Shown: positions 53,764 through 63,043, counted from the stretch's first letter. The stretch is 64,000 bases of DNA from Deltaproteobacteria bacterium (GCA_020848745.1 JADLHM010000057.1:1-64000); one strand, 5' to 3'. Notes: a model not told the origin generated them from the letters alone. Translations and numbers: made by a program.

Positions 53764-56700
53764 CTACTTGCAGGTCAGCTTCGACGCCCCCGCCGCGCAC
53801 GACGGCGCCGACGGCGGGACGAGGAAGCGCGCCTCGCCGCACTGGTCGGTCCCCGGCATGGCGCCCGGCGGGTTGCCCGTGTCGTTGAGCTCGATCGCCA
53901 CCGTGATCGGCGACTGACCGGGCGCGAGCGGATAGCTGCCGCGGTCGCCGGAGATCGAGAACGTGACGAGGCCCGGAACCTTGGCCGTCTTGTCCGTCAC
54001 CACCACCTTCTTGATGCCGTTCTGCGACGGCGGCGCGGAGACCTTGTCCTGGTAGGTGAACTTGTTCGGCGGCGACCCGGACACCTTCCAGCCGACGGGA
54101 TTCGCGGCGGTGTAGATCCCTGCGGGCACGTGCTGGTCGACGACGAGCGCGCCGGTCGGCCCGAGCACGCGGACGTGGAGGCCGCGCGCCTGGGGCGCGA
54201 TCGGCGAGCCGCCGGTCGGGATGGTGACGGCGCCCGAGATCTTCACCTTCTGGAGCCCCGGAGCCTGGTCGAGCTTGGTGAACACGACCTTCGGCTTGAT
54301 CCAGTCGCCGGCCGTACCGAGGCGCGAGCACGGATCGCCGCCGCCGATCGCGGGCGGGCGCGCGAGCGCGCCGATGCAGTAGCCGTCGTCGTCGCTGTCG
54401 TTGTCGGCGTCCGCAGGACAGCGGTCCTGCGCCGTGCAGAGCCCGTCGCCGTCCGGATCGACGAGTCGGCAGAGCGTCGTGCAGCACTCGTCGGTGCCGT
54501 TCGCGGCGCCGGCGTCGCACTCCTCGCCGCTGTTCTGGATGCCGTTGCCACAGGCTTCGAGCCGGCACAGCTGATCGCAGCCGTCGCCCGGAACGACGCC
54601 GCCGTCGTCACACTGCTCGCCCGGGTCGCGGAAGCCGTCGCCGCAGGTCGGCGGGGCGTCGCGCGTCGAGGGCACGCAGAGGAGCGTCGCCTTCTGCGCC
54701 TGCAGCGTTTCGTCCGCGAACTCGTTCGCCGCCTGGAGCGTGCGCTTCTCGAAGGCCGTCTGCCCGGACGCCTGCCGGATCTTGTAGCAATGGATCTGCG
54801 CCGCCGGACTGATCGCCGGAACGCCGTCGACGTCGGTCGTGTTGCAGACGCTCTCGGGCTGCAGCACCGTGGAGAGCTTCTCCTCGAAGACATCCTGCAG
54901 GTGCATGTCCGCCGCGACGAGCTTCGGCGCGCCCGACGGCGTCTTCGCCGTGTAGCACTTGAAGCGATCGAGCCCCGGCGCGGCGGGGATGCCGCCGCTC
55001 CCGGCCGGCACGCAGAGGCGCTTCGCCTTCTTCAACGTGAGTTGCTGACCGTTGCCGAGCTCGTTGTCGACCGTCTCCGTGCTCGAGGCGAAGCGCGCTT
55101 GGCCGGGCGCGTCCTTGATCTGGTAGCACTGGAGGTGGGCGTCGGGATTCTGGATGCCCTGCCCGTCCTTGTCGACCGCGTTGCAGAACTCGGTCGTCTT
55201 GATGACGCGGGTGACCTTGGTCTCGACGCCGTCGACGAGCGTGACGCTGCGCTCGACGAATGCGGTCGCGCCGGAGGCTTTGCCGGCCTTGTAGCACTTG
55301 TAGTGATCCACGACGGCCGAGGCCGGCGTCGGCGTCGCGGTCGGCGTGACGGATGGCGTCGGGGTGACCGTCGCCGTGCGGGTCGGTGTGGGCGTACGGG
55401 TCGCGGTCGCGGTGGCGAGCGGGGTCGGCGTCGCGGTGGCGAACGGGGTCGGGGTCTCCGCCGTACTCGTCGGCAGGACGGGCGTCGCCGTCCGCGTGCC
55501 GAGCGGGGTCGCCGTGCGGCTCGGGGTCGGCGTCCGGGTCGGGCTCAGCGTCGGCGTCGCGGTCACCGTCGGGCAGAGGAACTGCGAGCAGGTCGCGTTG
55601 CAGCACGCGCCGTCGGCGGCCGCGCCCATGTCGCACGTCTCCCCGAACTGGCGGACGCCGTCGCCGCACACGGGGCAGTTCGGGAACGGCCCGTTCGCGA
55701 GGGGATTGTCGATGCGCGCCGGATTGAAGACGACGCCGGCGCCGATCACCGGGTTCACGCCGGGGAGATGCGTGGTCGTGACCGTGCCTCCCGGCGGCGC
55801 GACGTACTGCGAGCCGCCGCCGAGCTGCATCGCCCGCCGCGAGACGAGCTCGATGTCGGACCCGCCCGGCAGGCTCGTGACCGGGTTCACGCCGCCAGTG
55901 CCGTCGATCTTGACACTCGCCGCGACGCTCACGCCGCACCCCACGAGCGAGATGCTCTGTCCGCTGGCGTGCCCGGTTCCGCTCGTGGCGACGATGTTCT
56001 TCTGCACGGACAGGTTTCCGCTCCCGCCCTCGTCGCTCGCGAGCCCGGCCGCGACCTCGACGAAGCCGCCTTCGCCGTCGGCGCTCGTGCCGCGCGTCGT
56101 GACCACGCCGTTCACCGTCGCCGCGCGCCCCGCCGCCATGAGGACGTCGCCGCCGGCGTCGGTGCCGCTGTTGTCGAGCGCCGCGGTGAAGAACAGGTCC
56201 CGGCCGGCGCTGATGTCGAAGCTGCCGCCGTCGCCGCCGATGCCGCCGCTGTTCATCGAGATGGTGCCGCCGATCTCGAGGTCGCCGTCGAGCGGTCCGA
56301 GGACGTTCGGGTTGATGTCGCCGCTGTCGATCGTGATCGCGCCGCCGGAGCCGTCGAAGTTGGTCGCGGCGTCGACCCGCACGACCATGCCGGCGCCGAA
56401 GAACCGGATGCGGCCGGCGGCGAGGACGTCGAGCTCGCCGCCGTCGCCGCCGAACGTGTCGGTCGCGCTGCCGCGCATCAGCAGCGACGCGCCGTTCACG
56501 TCGATGCCGCCGCCGAGCACGCTGCCGCCGAGGAAGTCCTCGCCGGCATCGAGGGCGATGTAGCCGCCGAAGCCGCCGCCGACCGTGCTGTCGGCGTAGA
56601 CGCCGCCGTTCACGATCGAGATGTCGTCGCCAACGGTGGCGCTGAACTCGCCGCCGTCGCCGCCGCCGCCGTTCACGTTGATCGGCCGGGTGACGATCAG

Positions 56701-57384
56701 GCTGCCGCCCGCCGTGAAATCGCAGACGCCGCCGGTCCCGGCGTTCTGGGCGGAAAGGTTGATGTCGCCGCCGATGGTGATGCTGCCGGCCTGGGCGGCG
56801 ACGTCGAGCTCGCCGCCGTCGGTGAAGCGATCCCCGAGGTCCGCGAAACTGCTCATGCCGGGCCCGTCGAGCACCGCCCCGGGCTGCAGGACGACGTTCT
56901 GCGCCGCCACCAGGCGGATCGTGCCGGCCGAGTCGCCGGCCACGTCGATGTTGCCGTCGATGTCGATCGAGCCCGAGCTCGTGAGCGACACGACGCCGCC
57001 GGCGATGATGTAGCCGTTCGGCTTCACGAAGTCGCCGCGCGCCTTCAGCTTGCCGGTCGACGTGAGCGTGATGTGGCCCGCGTTGATCACCCGGATGAAG
57101 CCGAGCCCCGTCATCTGGAAGGTCTTCTCGATGCTGAGGGCGCGGCCGCCGAGGTCGAACTCGCACCCGCCGGCCGTGACGTCGATCGCCGTGGTCATCC
57201 GCACCAGCGTGGCGGAGCAGACGCCGGTCCCGCAGAACACGTCGGCGGTGTTGGCGAGCGCGTCGGGACCGCACGTCTTCACGACGGCGAACGCGCGGGT
57301 CGGCGCGGCGAAGACCGCGGCCGCGACGGCGGCGAGCAGCAACAGCGCGGGGCTCCCGAACGATCGGGGCTCGTGGGGATTCAC
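53764..57384 (-). CDS. Large secreted beta-helix surface protein with Cys repeats, Thr/Pro linker and KCY modules
   Basis: A 1206-residue exported protein. After the signal peptide (PALLLLAAVAAAVFAAPTRAFA) a long Gly/Asp-rich region (about 40-520) repeats strands such as GSIDIDGNIDVAGDSAGTIR and GGELDVLAAGRIRFFG, as in filamentous-haemagglutinin-like parallel beta-helices. Then come a Myxococcus-type repeat (CGDGVRQFGETCD), a TPT linker, and two about 100-residue modules starting K-C-Y and ending LCVP with conserved internal Cys. Two further CGDG/CGNG...CD repeats and a C-terminal beta domain complete it. The GTG at 57384 has AAGGAG upstream. Adhesin-like role inferred. Confidence 0.8.
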   Translation of the reverse strand: MNPHEPRSFGSPALLLLAAVAAAVFAAPTRAFAVVKTCGPDALANTADVFCGTGVCSATLVRMTTAIDVTAGGCEFDLGGRALSIEKTFQMTGLGFIRVINAGHITLTSTGKLKARGDFVKPNGYIIAGGVVSLTSSGSIDIDGNIDVAGDSAGTIRLVAAQNVVLQPGAVLDGPGMSSFADLGDRFTDGGELDVAAQAGSITIGGDINLSAQNAGTGGVCDFTAGGSLIVTRPINVNGGGGDGGEFSATVGDDISIVNGGVYADSTVGGGFGGYIALDAGEDFLGGSVLGGGIDVNGASLLMRGSATDTFGGDGGELDVLAAGRIRFFGAGMVVRVDAATNFDGSGGAITIDSGDINPNVLGPLDGDLEIGGTISMNSGGIGGDGGSFDISAGRDLFFTAALDNSGTDAGGDVLMAAGRAATVNGVVTTRGTSADGEGGFVEVAAGLASDEGGSGNLSVQKNIVATSGTGHASGQSISLVGCGVSVAASVKIDGTGGVNPVTSLPGGSDIELVSRRAMQLGGGSQYVAPPGGTVTTTHLPGVNPVIGAGVVFNPARIDNPLANGPFPNCPVCGDGVRQFGETCDMGAAADGACCNATCSQFLCPTVTATPTLSPTRTPTPSRTATPLGTRTATPVLPTSTAETPTPFATATPTPLATATATRTPTPTRTATVTPTPSVTPTATPTPASAVVDHYKCYKAGKASGATAFVERSVTLVDGVETKVTRVIKTTEFCNAVDKDGQGIQNPDAHLQCYQIKDAPGQARFASSTETVDNELGNGQQLTLKKAKRLCVPAGSGGIPAAPGLDRFKCYTAKTPSGAPKLVAADMHLQDVFEEKLSTVLQPESVCNTTDVDGVPAISPAAQIHCYKIRQASGQTAFEKRTLQAANEFADETLQAQKATLLCVPSTRDAPPTCGDGFRDPGEQCDDGGVVPGDGCDQLCRLEACGNGIQNSGEECDAGAANGTDECCTTLCRLVDPDGDGLCTAQDRCPADADNDSDDDGYCIGALARPPAIGGGDPCSRLGTAGDWIKPKVVFTKLDQAPGLQKVKISGAVTIPTGGSPIAPQARGLHVRVLGPTGALVVDQHVPAGIYTAANPVGWKVSGSPPNKFTYQDKVSAPPSQNGIKKVVVTDKTAKVPGLVTFSISGDRGSYPLAPGQSPITVAIELNDTGNPPGAMPGTDQCGEARFLVPPSAPSCAAGASKLTCK

Positions 57385-57441
57385 GACATACACTCCTTCC
57401 CGAAAACGCGAAGACTGCGATGCAGGGCGGCCAGAGCGCGG

Positions 57442-57471
57442 ATTATGCGGGCATGGCGAATGCCGGGTCAA
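57442..57471 (-). promoter_or_regulatory. Promoter of the large beta-helix surface-protein gene
   Basis: On minus, TTGACC (57471-57466), 18-nt spacer, CATAAT (57447-57442), both 5/6 to sigma70 consensus. The implied leader is about 50 nt with an AAGGAG Shine-Dalgarno. This is the clearest promoter in the window. Confidence 0.6.
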
Positions 57472-57547
57472 ATAGAAATCTGCGGCGGCCTCGGCGGCTT
57501 GAGCGGTCGGAGCGGCGCGCGTATGAGCGGTAGCGCGAGCCGGGACC

Positions 57548-58552
57548 GTGGGAAGCGCACCGAAGCCAGATTTTCGCATCGTTCTCCGGGCCGCCAGCCT
57601 CCTGAACTCGTCGCTCGACGTCGGCGTCGTCCTGCGCGAGCTCCTCGACGGCCTCGACCGCCTCCTCTGCCCGACCCATTGGTCGCTCCTCCTCCGCGAC
57701 GAGGCGACGGGCGAGCTCGTATTCACGCTCGTCCGCGGCGAGGCTCAACCCCAGCTCCTCACGCGCCGCCTCGCGCCGGACGAAGGCATCGCGGGCTGGG
57801 TCGCCACCCAGGACGAGGCGCTCCTGATCCCCGACGTCGCCCACGACCCGCGCTTCTCCGCCCGCATGGACACGCTCTCGGGCTTCCGCACCCGCTCCGT
57901 CGTGGCGGTGCCGCTCAGGGCGCGGGCCCGCTGCATCGGCGTCCTCGAGATCGTGAATGCGCTGCACGAGCGGGTCTTCGACGCCACCGATCTCGAGATC
58001 CTGCAGAGCTACGCCGACTTCGCGGCGATCGCCATCCACAACGCCCGCACCCACGAGGCGATCGTGGAGTTCGCCAAGAACGACCCCCTGACGGGCCTGC
58101 GGAACTCCCAGTACTTCATTCGCGCCATCGAGGAGGCCATCGCGCGCGGCGAGCGCTTCGCGATCGTGTTCTTCGACATGGATCGCTTCAAGCGGCTGGT
58201 CGACACGCACGGCCACGTGCGGGGCAGCGCCGCCCTCGCGGAGGTGGGCCGGTGGCTCGGCGGCGAGCTCGCGCCCGGCGAGGTCGGCTGCCGCTTCGGC
58301 GGCGACGAGTTCGCCCTCCTCTTCGCCGGCGCCGACCGCGCCGCGGCCGACGCCCGCTGCCGCGATCTCGCGGCTCGGCTCCAAGCCCGCACGTTCCTCG
58401 CCGACGAGGGCATCCACGCGACGCTCGGCGCATCCTTCGGCGCGGCGGCGTTCCCGGTCGACGGCGACACGCCGGCCGCCCTCCTCCACCTGGCCGACGC
58501 GCGCATGTACGTCTCGAAGCGCGCCCGGCAGATGGCACGCGGCGCCGACTGA
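57548..58552 (+). CDS. GAF-GGDEF diguanylate cyclase
   Basis: A 334-residue soluble protein. The GAF domain covers about residues 12-165 (HWSLLLRDEATGELVFTLVR, GIAGWVATQDEALLIPDVAH, VVAVPLRARARCIGVLEIVN). The GGDEF domain follows (NDPLTGLRNSQYF, FFDMDRFKRL, intact R-F-G-G-D-E-F-A-L-L), so it should make c-di-GMP from two GTP. The I-site RxxD five residues before GGDEF is not evident. It diverges from the large surface-protein gene with a 163-bp gap, and the Pga-like operon lies about 10 kb away. GTG start with only a weak GGGAC upstream. Confidence 0.9.
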   Translation: MGSAPKPDFRIVLRAASLLNSSLDVGVVLRELLDGLDRLLCPTHWSLLLRDEATGELVFTLVRGEAQPQLLTRRLAPDEGIAGWVATQDEALLIPDVAHDPRFSARMDTLSGFRTRSVVAVPLRARARCIGVLEIVNALHERVFDATDLEILQSYADFAAIAIHNARTHEAIVEFAKNDPLTGLRNSQYFIRAIEEAIARGERFAIVFFDMDRFKRLVDTHGHVRGSAALAEVGRWLGGELAPGEVGCRFGGDEFALLFAGADRAAADARCRDLAARLQARTFLADEGIHATLGASFGAAAFPVDGDTPAALLHLADARMYVSKRARQMARGAD

Positions 58553-58569
58553 CGCACGCGCCGCCGCGC

Positions 58570-58597
58570 TTGACCCATGACGGTGAGCCGCTAGAAC
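58570..58597 (+). promoter_or_regulatory. Putative leaderless promoter of the UbiA-family gene
   Basis: TTGACC (58570-58575), 16-nt spacer, TAGAAC (58592-58597), ending 8 nt before the ATG at 58606. There is no Shine-Dalgarno. Confidence 0.45.
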
Positions 58598-58605
58598 CGC
58601 CGCGC

Positions 58606-59658
58606 ATGGGCCCACCCATCGGCGTCGCCGGCCCGCGCTCGTCCGGGAACGTCCCCGCGTCCCCGAGCGTGCTCCTCGACACCTGGCGCCAGATCGTCCT
58701 CAGCGGCAACCTGCCGCGCGGGCGGCCCATGGACGCCGTCTCGCGCTGGCTCCTCATCACCCGCGCCTGCGTGTTCTCGATGACCATCACGTCGGCGCTG
58801 ATCGGCGGCCTGCTCGCCGCCGCAAAAGCGCCCGCAACGCACTGGGGATGGTTCGCGCTCGCCGCCGTCGGGCTCGTGGTCGCGCACGCGACCAACAACA
58901 TGATCAACGACTACTTCGACACGATCGGCGGCGTCGACACGGAGAGCTACACCCGCACGCTCTACGCGCCCCACCCGCTCTTCTCGAACCTGATCTCGCG
59001 CGAGGGGCTGATCGCGGCGATCCTCGCCTGCAACCTGGTCGACCTCGCGATCGGCCTCTATTTGATGCGGGCGCTCGGATGGCCGGTGGCCGCGTTCGCG
59101 CTCGCGGGGCTGTTCGTCAGCGTCTTCTACGTCGCGCCGCCGCTCGCGCTGAAGCGCCACGGGCTCGGGGAGCCCGGCGTGTTCGTCGTCTGGGGGCCGC
59201 TCATGATCGGCGGCTCCTACTACGTGACGTCCGGGACGCTGCCGGGATGGATCTGGCTCGCGTCGACGCCCTACGCGCTCGTGGTCACGACGGTCCTGAT
59301 CGGCAAGCACATCGACAAGTACGAGCAGGACGGGAGGCGCGGCATCCGCACGCTGCCGGTGATCCTCGGCCGCGAGGCGTCGCTACGGCTGAACCAGATC
59401 CTGATGATCGCGTTCTACGCGATCATCGCGCTGCTCGTGGTCCGCGGCACGCTCGGCGCCGGCGTGCTCCTCGTCGGGTTCGCGATCCCGCGCCTCCGCA
59501 TGGTGCTGCGGGCGTACAGCGAGCCGCCGCCCCCGGGGCCGCCGCCGGGATACCGCCTCTGGCCGCTCTGGTACGTGTCGCTCGCCTTCTACCACAACCG
59601 CCTCGCGGGCGGCCTCTTCGTGCTCGGACTCGTGGCGAACCTGATCTTCGGGCTGTGA
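58606..59658 (+). CDS. UbiA/MenA-family prenyltransferase
   Basis: A 350-residue membrane protein with about eight TM segments. The first Asp-rich motif is N-N-M-I-N-D-Y-F-D-T-I-G-G-V-D and the second is DKYEQDGRRGIRTLPVILGR, both needed to bind Mg-prenyl diphosphate. The RT-L-P ending of the second motif is closer to MenA (DHNA octaprenyltransferase) than to UbiA. A role in quinone or another prenylated lipid is inferred; no other quinone genes are adjacent. It has an extended hydrophilic N-terminus of about 45 residues. Confidence 0.87.
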   Translation: MGPPIGVAGPRSSGNVPASPSVLLDTWRQIVLSGNLPRGRPMDAVSRWLLITRACVFSMTITSALIGGLLAAAKAPATHWGWFALAAVGLVVAHATNNMINDYFDTIGGVDTESYTRTLYAPHPLFSNLISREGLIAAILACNLVDLAIGLYLMRALGWPVAAFALAGLFVSVFYVAPPLALKRHGLGEPGVFVVWGPLMIGGSYYVTSGTLPGWIWLASTPYALVVTTVLIGKHIDKYEQDGRRGIRTLPVILGREASLRLNQILMIAFYAIIALLVVRGTLGAGVLLVGFAIPRLRMVLRAYSEPPPPGPPPGYRLWPLWYVSLAFYHNRLAGGLFVLGLVANLIFGL

Positions 59659-59752
59659 CCGCGTGTGCCGCGATGCGCCGGCTCGGCGGCCTGCCGCTCG
59701 GCGCGCCCGGCGCCGCCCCGGCGTGGCCGCCGCGAGCCGTCTTCGTTCGGTG

Positions 59753-59894
59753 TCGGCGGTGGGCAGGTCCGGGACGCCTCCTACGGTCGCCGGGGTCCAG
59801 CCACCCAGCGCGTACGGCCCGCCGCAGCCTCCCCATCTTGCGCACGACGCGCGGCGCGGCTCCCCGGAGCCATCCCGGACCTGCCCACCGCCGA
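59753..59894. repeat. 22-bp perfect inverted repeat bounding 98 bp
   Basis: Arms 59753-59774 (TCGGCGGTGGGCAGGTCCGG followed by GA) and 59873-59894 are exact reverse complements. The 98-bp interior has smaller GC-rich palindromes (GGCTCC-CC-GGAGCC). It occupies the centre of the 342-bp gap 59659-60000, in which I see no gene. Possible origins are a non-autonomous mobile element, a terminator or a structured RNA. Confidence 0.85.
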
Positions 59895-60000
59895 GTGCGT
59901 CGCAGCACGGAGCGGGTGACGGGCGTGGACTTGCCGCGCCCCATCTGCGATCGGCCTCCCATCGCTGGCCGACGCGCGAGCGGTCGCGTAGCTTCGCCCC

Positions 60001-61368
60001 ATGGACCTCCGGCACGGCGAGCGGCCCGGGCACCCCGACACCCCGGCGTCGGCGGCAGCCGGGATCGTCCCCGCCGGCCCGGCGCGCGCCCTCCCGCCCG
60101 CGCGTCGCAGCTACGTCGGCGCCGTGTCGCTGTGCGTCGCGGTCATCGGCGCCCTCGCGTCGCGGATCGCGCTCGCGCACGACGCCGCCGAGACGCTCCC
60201 GTGGCTTCCGATCCTCGCCGCCGGCTTCGACGCGGCGATGGTGGGCGGCATCGCCGACTGGTTCGCCGTCACCGCCCTCTTCCGCCATCCGCTCGGCATC
60301 CCGATCCCGCACACCGCGCTCATCGTCGAGCGCCGCGACAAGCTCGTCGACGGCATCGTCGCGACGGTCCAGGACGAGTGGCTGTCTCCGGAGGTGATCG
60401 GCGCCAAGCTCGCCGCGTTCGCGCCGAGCGCGGTCGTGCGCGACTGGCTCCGCGACCCCGAGCACGTCGGCCGCCTCGGCGGTCCGGTACGCGACGTGCT
60501 GCGCGGCGCCGCGCGCCTCCTCACCGAACCCGAGGTCACGGCCTTCGCCGAGCGCACGATCCGGCGCGAGCTCGGCGGGCTGCCGGTCGAAGCGGTCGGG
60601 CGCTTCCTCGCGATCGCCGACGCGAGCGCGAGCGCGCGGGCCGCCTTCACGAGCGCCGCGCTCTCGATCGCGAACCTCGCCGACCGCCCCCGCACGGCGG
60701 AGGACCTGCGCTTCTGGCTCGACCGCTCCGCCGCGACGCTCCGCGCCGGCGGCAAGCGGCTCGTACCCATGCTGCTGCGCCGGCGCCTCGTGCAGCGGAA
60801 GCTCGTGGAGGCGATCTGCAGCTACGCCTCCGCCGAGCTGCGCGCCGCGGCGGCCGACGACGCCCATCCCCTGCGCCGCACGGTCTTCGGCGCGATCCGC
60901 GGCTTCGGCGAGCGCATCGTCGCGGGCGACGAGCGGGCCCTCGCGCAAGCGGACGCGCTCCGGCGGGCATTGGTCGAGTCGTTGGACGCCGACCCGCTCG
61001 TCCGGAGCGCGCTCGCCGAGCTGCGGCGCCAGCTCGAGGAGGACCTCACGAACGACGCGAGCGCCCTCTCCGACCTCGTCGACCGGCGCTTGCGAACCAC
61101 GATCGTCGACTGGCTCGACGATCCCGAGCGACGCGCCTGGTTCGACGGCTGGGTGCGCACGATGAGCCAGGATCTCCTGCGCCGGCACCATCACCAGATC
61201 GGCCGCACGGTCCGCGACTACCTCGACAAGCTGAAGGACGCGGAGCTCGTCGAGCGCATCGAGGCGCGGGTCGGCGCCGATCTCCAGTACATCCGCCTGA
61301 ACGGCGCCGTCATCGGCGGCCTGGTCGGCGTGTTGCTCGCCGTGCTGCATGCCCTCTTCGGCCATTGA
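60001..61368 (+). CDS. DUF445 membrane protein (YjiN-like)
   Basis: A 455-residue protein of the DUF445 family. The signature at about 80-115 is GGIADWFAVTALFRHPLG followed by IPIPHTALI, and the C-terminal signature is GADLQYIRLNGAVIGGLVGV ending in a TM helix. N-terminal TM segments flank the first motif (VGAVSLCVAVIGALASRIA); a long helical region (about 130-420) probably forms coiled-coil-like helices on one side of the membrane. Function is unknown. TAGCTT ends 6 nt before the ATG and no Shine-Dalgarno is present. Confidence 0.88.
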   Translation: MDLRHGERPGHPDTPASAAAGIVPAGPARALPPARRSYVGAVSLCVAVIGALASRIALAHDAAETLPWLPILAAGFDAAMVGGIADWFAVTALFRHPLGIPIPHTALIVERRDKLVDGIVATVQDEWLSPEVIGAKLAAFAPSAVVRDWLRDPEHVGRLGGPVRDVLRGAARLLTEPEVTAFAERTIRRELGGLPVEAVGRFLAIADASASARAAFTSAALSIANLADRPRTAEDLRFWLDRSAATLRAGGKRLVPMLLRRRLVQRKLVEAICSYASAELRAAAADDAHPLRRTVFGAIRGFGERIVAGDERALAQADALRRALVESLDADPLVRSALAELRRQLEEDLTNDASALSDLVDRRLRTTIVDWLDDPERRAWFDGWVRTMSQDLLRRHHHQIGRTVRDYLDKLKDAELVERIEARVGADLQYIRLNGAVIGGLVGVLLAVLHALFGH

Positions 61369-61407
61369 GACCGCCGGAGGATCGTCCCGCGGGTTCGGCG
61401 GGCAATC

Positions 61408-61989
61408 CTACTGGTTCAACTCGTCGAGGGTCATCGAGAAGCTCGGCGCGAACGTGTCGAGGAAGTAGCGCACCTCGGGCGCGACGAGCGCGCGGACGTC
61501 GCGCTCGAGCACCTGCGCGGCCTTCCGGAAGTCGTCGTTGCCGGCGCGGATCTCCTCGAGGCACTTGAGGTACGCCGTGAGCTTGTCGGCGGCCTTCACG
61601 AGCGCCCACTCGGCGGCGTCGGCCTCGGCGGGAAAGAGCAGCGCCGTGAAGCTCGGCGCGAGCTCGGCGGGAAGCATGCTCTTCAGCCGCTCGTTGGCGA
61701 CCTTTTCGATCACGCCATGCGCGGCGCGGATTTCGGGATTGAAGTGCTTGATCGGCGCCACGACGTCGCCGGTGATGACCTCGGCCGCGTCGTGGTAGAG
61801 CGCGAGCGTCGCCGCCCGCTCCGGCCGCACGCTGCCGCCGAAGCGCGTGTTGCGGATGACGGCGAGCGCGTGTGCCAGCATGGCGACCTGGAGGCTGTGC
61901 TCCTGCAGACTCTCCACGTGGGTGTTCCGCATGAGGCCCCACCGCTTCACGAAGCGCATGCGGGCGAGATAGGCGAAGAAGTGGCTCAT
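61408..61989 (-). CDS. yfbR: YfbR-like 5'-deoxynucleotidase (HD domain)
   Basis: A 193-residue HD phosphohydrolase. The metal site is assembled from His in ESLQEHSLQVAMLAH, the HD pair in ALYHDAAEVITGD and the distal Asp in KAADKLTAYLKC. The start MSHFFAYLARMRFVKRWGLM and the SLQEHS motif are specific to YfbR, which dephosphorylates deoxyribonucleoside 5'-monophosphates with Co2+/Mn2+. A strong GAGGAGGAG Shine-Dalgarno precedes the ATG, in contrast with the neighbouring DUF445 gene. Convergent with DUF445. Confidence 0.92.
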   Translation of the reverse strand: MSHFFAYLARMRFVKRWGLMRNTHVESLQEHSLQVAMLAHALAVIRNTRFGGSVRPERAATLALYHDAAEVITGDVVAPIKHFNPEIRAAHGVIEKVANERLKSMLPAELAPSFTALLFPAEADAAEWALVKAADKLTAYLKCLEEIRAGNDDFRKAAQVLERDVRALVAPEVRYFLDTFAPSFSMTLDELNQ

Positions 61990-62077
61990 GCGTGGCTCCT
62001 CCTCGATCGCACGAGGCTAACCACAGCGCCCCGATGCGCGCCAGGCGCGCGACAGCGGCTGCCGCCGCCTCGCGGCC

Positions 62078-63043
62078 CTACCCGCTCCGCGCGTGGGCGC
62101 GGAAGAACTCGAGGATGCGCGCCGTCGCGTCGGCCGGCCAGGTGTGCCCCTGCGCGCCGGTGCAGACCACCACGTCGGCGGCGCAGCCCGCCGCGGCGCG
62201 ACATCCGACGGCGGCCGTATCGCCCGCGTCCTCGGCGCAGCCGTTCGCGCGCCGCCACCACGCGGCCGCGCCGGTCGTGAGCCGCAGCGGCACCACCCGG
62301 TCGGCCGCGCCGTGGAAGAAGAGCATCGGCACCGGCGCGGGCGGCGCGCAGCCGTCGAGCGGACGGGCTCCCGCGACCGGCGCCGCCGCGGCGATCCGCC
62401 CGCCGAGCGTGCACGCCAGCAGGTTCGCGAAGAAGCCGCCGTTCGAGAATCCGGTCGCGTAGACGCGTCGCCGGTCGACGCAGCGCTCGGCTTCGAGCGC
62501 GTCGAGGAGCGCCGCCACGAAGGCGGTGTCGCGCGTGTCGCCAGGCGCAAGGTCCCAACCGCGACCGACGCCGTCGAGGAGGCGGACGTCGTCGCGGCCG
62601 TCGGCGTGCACCGCGATGTAGTCGCCGCGCGCGACCCCGGCGACGAAGCCGTCGCCCGCGCGGAGGCCGGCCGCGGAATGGCGGAAGCCGTGGAAGGCGA
62701 GAAGCACGGCGCGCGGCTGGTCCGCCGGTCCCTCCGCGGCGTCGACGAGGTAGCGGCGCTCTTCGCCGTCGACCGTGACCAGGCGCTCGACGCCGACGAG
62801 CGCCGCGGCCGCCCCGGCCCGGCACCCGACCGAAAGCTCCGCCGCGGCGCTCGCCGAAGGCGCGCGGCCATGAGCTCCGGGCGTCGTCGACGACCGGCAC
62901 CCCGCGACGACCGGGACCGCCAGCACGAGCACCGACACACCGAGCAGACGGACCCACGCGAGCCACGGCGCGTCCGCGAAGCGCTCGGCCGCGAGGGCGT
63001 GGGCGCGCGGGTCGTCGCCGACGGTCGATCCGAGGAGTGTCAC
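62078..63043 (-). CDS. Exported PHB-depolymerase/feruloyl-esterase-like (LpqC-type) hydrolase
   Basis: A 321-residue alpha/beta hydrolase. A long hydrophilic n-region precedes LLGVSVLVLAVPVVAGC, with a lipobox (V-A-G-C), so it is likely a lipoprotein. The catalytic Ser lies in the G-F-S-N-G-G elbow, Asp probably in FFHGAADRVVPL, and His in QGHTWP. The HGFRHSA oxyanion segment and many Cys (CVDRRR, CTLGG, CAP, CAED, CAADVVVC) resemble the esterase/PHB depolymerase group. Substrate unknown. The GTG at 63043 is the only start compatible with the signal sequence. Confidence 0.83.
   Translation of the reverse strand: MTLLGSTVGDDPRAHALAAERFADAPWLAWVRLLGVSVLVLAVPVVAGCRSSTTPGAHGRAPSASAAAELSVGCRAGAAAALVGVERLVTVDGEERRYLVDAAEGPADQPRAVLLAFHGFRHSAAGLRAGDGFVAGVARGDYIAVHADGRDDVRLLDGVGRGWDLAPGDTRDTAFVAALLDALEAERCVDRRRVYATGFSNGGFFANLLACTLGGRIAAAAPVAGARPLDGCAPPAPVPMLFFHGAADRVVPLRLTTGAAAWWRRANGCAEDAGDTAAVGCRAAAGCAADVVVCTGAQGHTWPADATARILEFFRAHARSG

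Noticed and set aside
53764-57384. Autotransporter or two-partner secretion assignment for the beta-helix protein
   Set aside because: No C-terminal barrel and no adjacent TpsB/FhaC transporter gene, so the secretion route is left open.
52915-58605. A very long + strand open frame upstream of the UbiA-like gene, in the same frame
   Set aside because: It is antisense or out of frame to the molybdopterin enzyme, surface protein and cyclase genes. The translation is Arg/Ala/Asp-rich shadow sequence, and only the part from 58606 is real.
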